A stretch of DNA of 64,000 nucleotides from Monocercomonoides exilis (taxonomy: Eukaryota > Preaxostyla > Oxymonadida > Polymastigidae). Shown in pieces: positions 37,612-48,800 of the stretch. Position 1 is the first letter of the stretch; each line of letters begins with the position of its first letter. The position numbers were made by a program, and so were the translations under genes. The DNA is taken from the NCBI GenBank assembly GCA_001643675.2, contig LSRY02000020.1:253001-317000 (forward strand), in the 5' to 3' direction. The notes below the pieces were generated by a model. That model had not been told where the DNA came from, did not search any database, and saw nothing but the letters and a program-made list of their open reading frames with translations.

Positions 37612-39773
37612 TCATTGAGTCGGCGACAAACCGTTTGAATCAAATGATGAACTAGAAGAACCGTTAGAAATTCCGTAATTTTTGCCTGAACCAAATCTTG
37701 TGTCAATGTATCCATTTTCTTCATTTGTGTGGCAAAGATCCTCTTCATCCGAACTAATTCCGCACTTTCCACAGCAAAAACAGCACGTAATGAATTTAAC
37801 AAAAGAAGAGCAGAATTTTGAAGCAGACGAACGCTTGTGGTATGTTTCTGGTGATTCACATGGAGTAAGCTGAGTCTGATAGCGACAGGCAGACAGCGAA
37901 GATGAATACGGAGTGGATTGACTGCTTCCAAGTGCAGAAGGCTGGAATGCTCCGTATTTGTGTGGAGATGAAGAGGAGTAGCCAGGATATCCAAGAAGCG
38001 CCGATGATGGATTGGAAGATTGAAGTGAATCTTTGCGAATTGACAGGCTTTGTGAAGAATTTGTGCCTTGACCTTGTTTTGAAGCCTTTTTCTTTTTCTT
38101 TTTTTCTTCTTCCATCAGCTTCAACAACTGTTGGTCTGCCTGTTGATCAAAGTTACCATCGAGAATATGGTTATAAGAAGACGAAGATGATTGAAATGTT
38201 GCCCCTGAAGAAGCAGCACTGAACAAGTCAGATGGAGAATGCTTGTCAGCACCGTTTGGAGTGGATGAAGTGGATATGACAACCGGCCCTGCCTTTTGGT
38301 AGGATTCAGGTCTCGTTGAAGTGGAAGAGAAGGATAAAGAGGAATGACGTGTTCTTCTCCCGTTGATATGTTCTCTCGAATCAGAAACCAAAATCGGCGG
38401 AAGAGAAGTTTTGACAGCTGGAAGAGGCGCATAAGAAGTGTTTGAAGTGCTTGAAATGATTGCAGAATTTGGAGTGCTTGAAGAAAAAGACGAGAAAGAT
38501 GTAGAAGTCGAAGACGAAGCCAATGGCGAGACAAGATGAGAAGCATGTTGCTGAGTCATCTGACTTCCCAATGCACTTTCTGTTTTATACACTCCAGTGC
38601 TGCCAACAACAACTGGCCTCTGCCTCTCCAAAAGTGTGTGTCTGCGAGGCATTTCTCTGCGAAGTGAAGAAGAAGAAGAAGAAGAGGCAGAACCAGCATA
38701 GTTGTTGAAGGTGGAAAAGAACTGCTGCGACGAAGAGCGCATCACAACAGAAGAATCGAGAAGGAGAGACGAAGTCAAAGGCGCGCCGGCTGCATTGGAT
38801 GAATAAGAATAGCCGAGCTGCATTGAATGAAATGAAGCAGGCGAAGTGGTTGATGGAATGCTCGAATGAAGATGGCGCGATGAAAACATTCCCTCAAAAG
38901 GCGTTTTGGGAGTCTGGGGATGAGCATGTATGAATGAGAAGCTTTGGCAAGAATTGTTCAAAGAGGGAGAAGGACTTGGAGTGGAAGAAGTTGATTGAGA
39001 AGACAGAGACCCAGGACTTGCTCCAGGAGATGATGCAGCAGATGCACACGATCCTGAAGTCTCTCCTGGAAAGGACCCAGTTACAGATGAAGAGGTTGTT
39101 TGAGGCCTTGGAGCTAATCTCGGTGAAAGAGATTGCTGAGGGGGCACTGTTGACAATTGCAGAAGATTTTTCCGAAATTGATTGTAACTATCTGGATCAA
39201 CAAACAACTTGTATTGCATTTGAATAAAGAAAGTGTATTCTAATTGATTCAATTCTTGAACATGAACACCACCTCTTGTTGCATAAAAAGTATTTGGATA
39301 ATATTTATCATCAAGATATTTCACTGCAAGAAGCGTACTAATGTTCAATTAAAATTATAAGTTTCACAAAACTAATAAACAACAATTTGTAAAAAAACCT
39401 TGCCAGAAAAACTCGATGAATACTATCTTTATTTATACAAAGATATCGTTCTCTTCTAGCAATTTCTATATAATATGTAGAAACAGTAAAGCAGACAGGA
39501 TTACAATAAAACTCTTGCATTAGTCTAAATCATAAAAAAATATATTACAAATATCTATAAATTGTAAAAGCCAAACCGCTTCAAATATTGCGCAATGCTA
39601 AGCGAAGGGGGATCTGAAGATGCAAATGCCTTATCAACGCTACCAATCGGTTCTTGACTATTTTGTTGGGCAATAACACTCAGGTAGAATGAAACAGTAC
39701 TGTATGTCTCTGCAACAAGATCAGAATTGGGCACAACTGCAATTGCATTATGTTTTATTCCGTGCGTTGACAT
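37612..39773 (-). CDS. Pho80/P-type (CYCP/U-like) cyclin with Ser-rich tail, 3 exons, 682 aa
   Basis: Minus-strand exons 39577..39773, 39399..39524 and 37612..39337; introns of 52 and 61 nt; donors GTTTGG and GTTTTT; stop TGA. The cyclin box spans residues about 58-175: SLSIAQYLKR, CFTVSTYYIEIARRE, INKDSIHRVFLASTLLAVKY, LDDKYYPNTFYATRGG, VQELNQLEYTFFIQMQYKLF. The conserved K.xDD.YYxNxxYA.xGG signature is diagnostic for Pho80-like/CYCP cyclins, which partner Pho85- or CDK5-type kinases in phosphate sensing, growth and polarity. The remaining 500 residues are Ser/Thr/Pro-rich with a Lys run. Close to the C-terminus there is a cysteine cluster (FITCCFCCGKCG) followed by an acidic patch. It is head-to-head with the tetraspan-like gene at 122 bp. 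Confidence 0.85.
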
Positions 39774-39895
39774 CTTTAGTACACTTTTTTTGCCTACCTA
39801 AACGTCGAAAACCGATTCGCTATCCCAATTTATATAAATAGCGGGTTTTACCCATTGTTTTCAAATTGAGCAGATTTGGCCTGATTCCCAACGAA
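39774..39895. promoter_or_regulatory. Short bidirectional intergenic region, cyclin / tetraspan-like gene
   Basis: 122 bp between divergent start codons. A TATATAAATA-like string lies near 39832-39841 on the plus side. Promoter role is inferred from layout. Confidence 0.35.
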
Positions 39896-42275
39896 ATGAA
39901 AGCACTTGAAGGAGTTAAAAACAAATTATTTAAAAGCGACACAAAAGAAGAAGATGAGAAAAAGAAAAATATAGATGAAAATGCAGCCGAACAAAAGGAA
40001 AAAGATAAACAACCAAATCCTTCAACCTCTCCTGAAAAAGAGAAAAAAGAAGAAGTTGCCCAAAAAGACGCAACACAAAAATCATCAACAGAAGAAGCTC
40101 CAAAAGAAAAAGAATCCAAAGGAATTAAATCTTGGTTCAAGAAAAAAGACAAAAATAATAAAAACAATGAGAAAAAAGAAAAAGAAAAAGAGAAAAAAGA
40201 AGAAAGTCCCCTGGGTCCAGTTGTTGAAGATAGTTTGTTCTTTCTTTATTTTTTTGGATTCATTTATTTTAATATTTTATTATTTTCAATTTTTCGTTAA
40301 TATCACAAGCTGAGACAATGAAAAAAGTGTATAAAATTGTTAGAGTACTTTTCTTCTTGATAAGTGTCTTATCTATCGTATTTGGCATAATTATTGCAGT
40401 GTTTTCAATTGTGTCCTATGTAAAAACTCCATTTTTGTCTGCAGTTGTGACGAGAATGCTTATGTGTGGAATTTCTATGGTAACAACTGGCTGTTTTGCA
40501 ACGTTTTGCTCATCTTTGTTTGGATGCTGCAGTTGTGCAAATGCAGGATGTTTAAAGAAAACATTCTTAGCTGGCTATGCAATTTGCTTTGAGCTAGTTT
40601 TATTTGGTGGGCTATTCTTTTTTTACTCTGACATTTGGATAAATTTGGCAATGTTGGACGGATCAAGATCGTATGCGTTTGGGATTGATTACTCGAAAGG
40701 TGGAGACATCAATAAAATGATTAAAGATCATTATGGCATTATTAATACAACTTCTGGTTTCTGTTTACTCGGCTTTTTCATCATGCTTATCGCTACAATA
40801 TTAGCTGGAATTCTTTTAAGGCCTCAGAATTTCCTTTCGGTTTGCTATTTATTTTTGATTGTAATTGTTGCTTTAAAGTGCAATGCTGTTCATTATATTA
40901 TGCAAAAATAAAACATCTGTAACTTATCGCTTCATTCTTTGGAAAAAAAAAAATAAATGCAATTTAATTAGAATCTTCGTCCGATCACAATTTCTATGAT
41001 TGCTGCATGCGGTACAGAACTTGCCTTCTTAGGAGCATTTTTCACTGTCCTTCGTTTGCACATTTATTAACATTATTATTATCCACTCATTTATTTTTCA
41101 TTTATTTTATTTTGTTTTATTTATTTATTAATTGTATTTTTAACCATTTCCTCCCAACATTCATTTATTATTCCACACATCAACACCTGTGCTTCATTCA
41201 GAGTGCTATTCAGTCGCCACCAAAGGCATCTCCTCCACCCTCTGCGGAATCGGCTCTTTCATCGACGTGGCGCTTGTGGTGACGACAATTCTGAACATCT
41301 TCTGCGGAGGCAAGAAAAGGCCTCTGTTTCTGCCCAGGGCACGAGCAGTCATTATGGTGGGAGCATGCATAGCTACATTCATCCTGGCTATTCTGCTTGC
41401 AGGATACAGGAAGAGCTATGCAGAGACAAACAACACAGAAATATACAGAAGCCTCGGATTGATGGAGACAAGCAAAGGGAAGTACGAGATGAGTGCAGAG
41501 GGAAAGAAAGCGCTGGCCAATGTGAAGAAGACATACGGCTGTGGGAAGAGGAAAGTGACTGGAAATGAGCTCATCTGCAGCAGCGATGTGGAAGCTGTCA
41601 ATGAAACAGCCAGGCTGATGACGGAGTCGGCGAATGGGTCAATCACATTCATGGGTTTGATGGATGTTGAGTGATGATGTCTTTTTTTATAATTTCATCT
41701 TGTGATATGAACATATGAATTAATCATTTCTTTCTTTTTTCTTTTCTTTTTATTTGTCATTAAATTTTTTAATCTAATCCTTCATTTATTTCTCTCTCTC
41801 CCCCTCTCCCCCTCTCCCCCTCTCCCCCTCTTTCCCTCTGCCTCTAATTTTTTTATTTAATTAATCATATCCAGCATTTGCATGCGTATTGCTAGTCATC
41901 TTCATTGTGATTGCCATTGTTCTTGTTGCACTTGGCGAGTGGATCTTCAAAATGTGGCAGAAGGCACTTAATTCTGTCAACGAGAAACTGACTCAAATGG
42001 AAGATTCATCGAAAGACGAGAAGAAGAAGTCAAAAGATTCACCTGAGAGTTCAAACGATGTGCCGATGGTTGAGGAAAGCAAGGCATCAGCATCTTCCTC
42101 TGCTTCATCATCATCATCATCATCATCATCATCTTCTTCTTCTTCTTCTTCTTCTTCTTCTTCTTCTTCTTCTTCTTCTTCTTCTTCCTCCTCCTCCTCC
42201 TCCTCCTCTTCTTCTTCATCTGCTGCTCCTCCAGCACCTCCTGCCCCATCTGCTCCACCAGCCCCTCCACAATAA
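39896..42275 (+). CDS. Multispanning tetraspan-like membrane protein, 5 exons, 600 aa
   Basis: Exons 39896..40232, 40310..40839, 40972..41053, 41202..41654 and 41875..42275. All four donors are GTTTGN and phases close. Residues 1-112 are a Lys/Glu-rich cytosolic head. Then come hydrophobic segments: 'VLFFLISVLSIVFGIIIAVF', 'MLMCGISMVTTGCFATFC', 'GYAICFELVLFGGLFFFY', 'CLLGFFIMLIATILAGILL', 'ISMIAACGTELAFLGAFF', a segment ending DVALVVTTILNIF, 'AVIMVGACIATFILAILLAG' and 'CVLLVIFIVIAIVLVALGEW'. Between the last two is a loop of about 85 residues with a Cys pair (YGCGK..LICSS), reminiscent of a tetraspanin EC2 loop. The C-terminus is a poly-Ser run (about 50) and a Pro/Ala tail. The 82-nt third exon was found by phase matching. 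Fold resemblance to tetraspanins is inference; no CCG motif is present. Confidence 0.6.
42091..42226. repeat. TCA/TCT/TCC triplet repeat (poly-Ser coding)
   Basis: A nearly pure run of Ser codons in the last exon of the tetraspan-like gene. It is a coding microsatellite made from several different Ser codons, which implies selection for or tolerance of poly-Ser as well as slippage. Confidence 0.85.
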
Positions 42276-42887
42276 TCTTATTGAAGAAAATTATTCACTT
42301 CTATCATTACTTTCACGTTCTTCTTCAATTTCTATTGTTTCAGATATATTTGAATTTCTTTCTTTCAAATTTAAAAAAAAAAAAGAAGAATTATTAATTT
42401 TTCTCTTTTGATGTTTGCAATTTTATTCGTGCATTTTCAATTGGCAAAATATTTAATGCTTGAAGCATATGTGCCTTTGCTTTGACAAATTCATTAATTT
42501 TATTTGTGAGTTAATTTTTTTCATTTTAAAATTTTGAAAATGATTTACAATCTTCATTTCTTCTCATATGCTTGCCTTTCTATGTTGATTCCATTCATCT
42601 GATGGTTTTCTGTGTTTATTCAATTCTCACAATTTTTGATCTGTATGTTTTAATCTTTTATAGCACCACCTACCCTTTCTTCACAATTCCCAAAGAGAAA
42701 GCATGCATGTGCTTAAAACAAATTTCTGTTTTATAAATATTCCAAAGCTTGGATCATATAATGAATTTTTTTTATTTCGGATTATTATAATAAATTGTAA
42801 GGGCGAATGATCGATACAAGATCACTGTTTTAAAGCATTAACAATTTTCAATCCTACGCTTGATATGGCTCAAGCCTTTCATAATAA
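42276..42887. other. AT-rich intergenic spacer
   Basis: 612 bp between two genes on the same strand. It must hold the 3' UTR of the tetraspan-like gene and the promoter of the next one. A 9-codon upstream frame (ATG at 42864) ends at the TGA overlapping the next gene's ATG. Confidence 0.4.
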
Positions 42888-45800
42888 ATGAGTTCTATAA
42901 TTCAATTTCATGATAAATATTCATCATTTCGTCCTTACAATCCCATATATCTATCTGGAACGGATTATCTTGGAAACAGGATTGTCGTGTGTACACTCCA
43001 AGCTGTCGACAGCCACGTTGGCATAAAAGAGCAAACAGAATATTTTAATGAACATGCATTTGTTAAGGTTTGCGAAAATGCATGTTTCAACTTTTTTTGA
43101 AATTCTTTTGTGATACAGAAAATTGGAAAGTGCGTACTCGTATCAATATTATACATGCATGATATTGGATTCATTCCAAATGCTTCATCAATGATTTATT
43201 TCTGGGATCATTATCCTCCTCAGGTTTTGATTTATTTAAAAAAATTGATATTAACAATTTTCATGAACAATTCTTCTCAAACCAAACTAGCACTTTCATC
43301 ATTTTGAGCGCATTTATTTTGTTGGAGTGAATATTGATGTTCTCAAAGGATGGAATGAAATTGCGCGCCATTTACCAAAACCTATTGCAAAGCGTCTAAT
43401 TCTTTTACCAAGCGTTGAGCAGCTGGATAAATATATGTCTCCTCAACAACTTTTACTACCTGTTTGTTGTTATCGAATGAGCATTTATAAAACTCCAAAA
43501 AATCCAACTTCTTCTCCTCAGCTCTTGCCATACTTGAGAATGAGATCACCTTTTTTATGTGCTCTTTGCTCGAGCAATCCAACTGATGGTGCAAACACAA
43601 ACGGAGAAATTGCAAATGATGCAAATTCCACAAAAACAGGAAAATGCGACAGTTACAAAATGCCACCATTATCATTAAGCTTAAGCGCAGGATTACAGCC
43701 ACTTCGAAAATGCCCATATAATCATTCTTTGTTTCCACTAATGCAAGCTCTTCATCATCCCCTATATCACCCATTTCCCTCTCCTCTTTCGTTTTCTTGT
43801 GGAAAGATTAATTTATCAAAATTATATCCTTCTGAGGTTGATGAAAGAGTTGTTCCACAATACGAATATATCCCATTTGCAATTATTACAATTATTGGGC
43901 ATCTTTTTAAATGGGGAGGTTTGAAAAATACTGAAGACTTTGATAATTTTGATAAAGTTATTGAGAAAAAACATCGATTATCATATAATTTTTTTTAAAA
44001 AAACGATTTTTTTTCCTTTTTAGTAAGCAATATTTTATTTATTTGTTTATCAATTTATATTTTCGAAAAACACATTAAAACAATGAACAATATATGGCCT
44101 GTATGAATCGTTAGGGTTTGAATCACCGTCGTTGTGGGTGTATCCTCTTCCATTTGAAGCTAATGAGTTCTTCATGAAAGTGTCTGCAGATGTATTGACT
44201 GCTTTGTATTTCGGTATGATTTCAGATTATTTTTTCTTTGGTTCAATTTTTCTTCTCTCATATTTTGAACATGCTTCTTTTTTTTTCTCTCTATCAATAA
44301 TTTCAATTTCTTGTTAATATCACACTTTGAATCACCCATGCACTCACACTAAATAACACAATCCACCTATTTCTTTTTTGACATTGATCCAACATCACAT
44401 CATAACCATCCCCAGATCCGCTCCATCAGTTCCCCACGAGCACCACAAAGTTCCATGCGCGCCATCTCCTCGCGTCGTTCTGCCATTCGCTGTCTCCAAA
44501 CATCATTCCACTCGACATAGCGGTGCTGACTGTGCTGTCGATGGGCAGGCGAAGAAGGCAGGAAAGGATGGAGGAAAAGGAGATAAGGAAGGAAAAGAGA
44601 AGGCTGAAGAGAATGAGTGAAAATAAGGAGAAAGAAGAGAAAGAAGAGAAAGAAGAGAAAGAAGAAAGGTACGTAAAAGCTGAAAAGAAAACTAAAAAAA
44701 GGAAAAAGGGAAAGAAAAAGAGTAAAAACATTTATTCTCACAAGAAAGAAGATGAAAAGGAAGAAAATGAATCATATTTTGCAAACATCAACTTGTTTTC
44801 AAAGGGAAAAGGCAAAAACAGCGGAGTTTATTCGCAGCGGATGAATCCAATTGTTAAAGACATTTTGTTACAGGCACGAGAAGACAGCCAGATTTGGTTT
44901 ATGAAGAGCGATGATCAGATGTATAACGAGGTGGATGAAGACGAGGAGAAGGAAGAGAAGGAAGAGAAGGAAGAGAAGGAAGAGAAGGAAGAGAAGGAAG
45001 AGAAGGAAGAGAAGGAAGAGAAAGGAGTTGATGAGAGTAAATTGGAGAATGAAGCAACAGATGAAATGACAAAGAAAGAACATGTTGAAGAACATGTTGA
45101 AGATTCAATTGAGAAACATGGGAATTCAAATGATCTATCTTCTCCTTCCGTTTCTTCTTCTTCTCTTTCTTCTTCTTCTATTTCAGAACAGAATCAAAGC
45201 GATTCCCAGCTGATGTCTGTGCAAGTTGAGCAGGTAATTCCATTGGTTCATGAACCTCAACAACAACAACAGCATCAGCATGTTCAATCAGGTGATGTTA
45301 ATGAAGAAGTTAATACAGACGAAAACAATCAAAAAATCGAAGACTCTAACAAAGACAAAGAAATGAACCCTTTGACTAGTTCAACAAAAAATGAAGAAGC
45401 TATTAAAGAAGAAAAAGAAAAAGTGGAGGAGACGGAGGAAAAAGAAATATACCAATCTTTTTCTTTGAAAGAACAATCTGAAAAGTTAAATGAAGCAGAA
45501 GAAACACAACAGCTATCCAAACCCTTAGCATTTCACCAACCCTCAACAATTGCCTTTTCAGCTTCATCTTCCGCTTTGTTGCCCCCAACAACACCTCCAA
45601 TTCCTTCCAATGAGCACAATGGCCTCATTACACCCCCAGTCACGCCTCCAGCGTCGCCCCCATCTTCCCTTGGCTCTGCTTCATCAACGCCCACCATCCA
45701 ATTCCCAACATCAGCAAATGAGCTTGTGAATTTGACAGTGTCGTCATACATCACGCTGAATGCACTGAAGGAGAAAGACGAGGAGGAGGTGATGAAGTTG

Positions 45801-48800
45801 CTGGATGATATTGAAGGGAAGAACGATGAGATATTGTTTGAGGAGGAAAGCGAAGAAAATGATGACAATGATAAAAAGGAGGAGGAAGAAGGAGATATCG
45901 ATGAAGAAGAAGTGGAAGAGGATTCAGAGGAATCAGAAGAAGAGTCAGAGGAAGATGATGCTGATGACGATATCAGCTGGAATTCAGAGGATGAGAATGA
46001 AGAAAGAGCATTGATATTTGATAGCATTGATGATTTATCGCTCTCTGAATACATCAACTACATGATTAACGTCGGCAACAAGAATGATAAAGAGGAAAAA
46101 GAGAAAGAGAAAGAGAAAGAAAGAGATTGTTTTATTGGAAAGGAAACAAACGCAGACCCATTCCCAAACCCAGCATTAACCGAACATCCACATTATACGT
46201 GCGATCCATTGGACTCGATATTTCCTCAAGTTCCCACGTTCATTGCACGCTATCTACCAGCGACGCTGTTCTTCACACAGATCCCCCAAACACACCGAAT
46301 GACGTTTCAGATACTTATGCTGCTGATCTTGTCTGTGTGGAAGGCAGATGACTCGCTCATGAGGAAGACAATTGAGGAGGAGTGGAGGTACACACTGTCG
46401 AAGCAGTGGCGCAAGATCAGCAAGGGAAAGATTGATGTGAGGGAGAAAGAGAAGCACCTGCTGCAGCTGATGATGGAGGAAGAGACAGAGCAGAGGAGGC
46501 AGAATGAAGAAAGGGCGGAGGAAGACATCGAGAAACTGAGGCAGGAGGAGAAGATGAGGAGAAGCAGCAGTGCGAAAGATGATGATGAAGGGAATGAAGG
46601 GAATGATAATGATGGTTGTGAAGAAGAAGGTCTTGCAGAGAAGAATGAGCAAAATCATACAAAAGAAACAAGCGGTGAAAAGAGAGAACTGAAAGAAGAT
46701 GGCAAAGAATCAGAGGCAACAAAGAATCCATCCACTACCTCACATTCGACAACAACATCATACATATCCACATCTTCTCCCTCCACCTCTCCCTCTCCCT
46801 CATCCAGCACCCCTTCTTTCCCCAACCAGAAGAGCACTCACTCGGTTGTCTCCTGCGACAGCCGCTGCGCAGAAACATTCCGCCACTCCACAGCCGATGG
46901 ACTGGAGTTTCTGGATGAAGAAATCACTAACCCTTCTTTTCGTCCTCTCCACTCTGCTATGATTTCTGACCCACAGCGCCACTCGTTCAGTTTGATTTCA
47001 CTATTCTCGTTCTATCAGGAGAGAAGCAGAAAGGCGAAGTTACTCGCTTCAATGCGCGAGAAGGCACTAACAACAGGCGAGGTTGGATCATCAACATCAA
47101 CATCTTCTTCCTCTTCCTCTTCTTCTTCTTCTTCATCATCTCATTCGTTACCTTCTACAGCCAGTCAAAGCGATTCTGACTCCAATCACTCGAGCCCTTC
47201 TTCAGTAGTATCATCTTCCCCATCGCCTTCGTCTGGCTCTTCTTTTTCTTCTCTTTCATATTCTCCATTGGATCCTTCATCTTCTTCATCTTCTTCCTCA
47301 TCTACTCGTCCTCCTTCCTCGCAACAATTTCAACAATCTCCTTCATCATCACCAGCACCTTCTTCTTCTCCTTCCACTTCCACTTCTTCTTCCTCAACCA
47401 TTCCACCTCCTTCCTCCTCTCCCGACAAAGATGATCCAATGCAGTCATTCCCTCCAAACCTCCCTCTCTTCCTTGTCAATCCAATGTTCAGCACTTTCCC
47501 TGTGCTTTTTCCTCTTTTCTTCTCTTTGAGCTCCACATTTCTGAGGCTTGTCTTTCCGCCTGTGATGGCAATTGCACAGGAGCTGGCGAGGATAAGAAGA
47601 TTTGTGCTCACAAAAAGGCAGAAGATGAGAAGAGAGGCAAGAAAGGAGGAGAAGAAGAGGAAGGGAAGGAAAGAGAAAGATGGAAGAAGGAGAGAAGGAG
47701 ATGTTGTCGATAATATTGAAAGTGAAGATGAAAACAAACAGAAGACAGAAGAAGAGAAAGAAAAAGAGAGGTTGGAAGATGAGAAGATTGCAGATGGTCT
47801 TTTGCCATTCATTTCGTATTCATTGACTGTTCTGCTGTGTCTGTATGTGCTGTTTGTGTATGAAATAAAGCATCTGTCGCTCATCAGAGATTGCGTAAGG
47901 AAAAGAAAGGTATAAATAGGATTAATGAAAAAAAGAAAATTTTCTATGAAATTTGAAACAATTTGATGAAAGCAAAATTTCATTTTTATTCTTTTTATTT
48001 TATTTTATTTTGTTTTTCAAATATATAAATATTGACCTTCTTTTTTTCAATGATCTTATTCATTCAATCTTTCAATTTCTTCTTATTCATCTTCTCTTTC
48101 TCTTTCTCTTTCTCTTTCTCTTTCTCTTTCTCTTTCTCTTTCTCTTTCTCTTTCTCTTTCTCTTTCTATTTCTCTTTCTCTTTCTCTTTCTCTTTCTTTT
48201 TCTCTTTCTTTTTCTCTTTCCTTCTCTCTTTCTCTTTCTCTTTCTCTTTCTCTTTCTCTTTCTTTTTCTCTTTCTTTTTCTCTTTCTTTTTCTCTTTCTT
48301 TTTCTCTTTCCTTCTCTCTTTCTCTTTCTCTTTCTCTTTCTATTTCTCTTTCTCTTTCTCTTTCTCTTTCTTTTTCTCTTTCTTTTTCTCTTTCCTTCTC
48401 TCTTTCTCTTTCTCTTTCTCTTTCTCTTTCTCTTTCTTTTTCTCTTTCTTTTTCTCTTTCTTTTTCTCTTTCTTTTTCTCTTTCCTTCTCTCTTTCTCTT
48501 TCTCTTTCTCTTTCTCTTTCTCTTTCTCTTTCTCTTTCTCTTTCTCTTTCTTTTTCTCTTTCCTTCTCTCTTTCTCTTTCTCTTTCTCTTTCTCTTTCTC
48601 TTTCTCTTTCTCTTTCTCTTTCTCTTTCTTTTTCTCTTTCTTTTTCTCTTTCCTTCTCTCTTTCTCTTTCTCTTTCTCTTTCTCTTTCTTCTTCTATCAG
48701 GTCAAGCGCTTCCCCACATACATTCCGTTCTCTTCATTCAACTCTATCTTCAACAACGTGAGTGGCATCTTCCGCAGCAGAAGGCCTGTCTCAAACGAGC

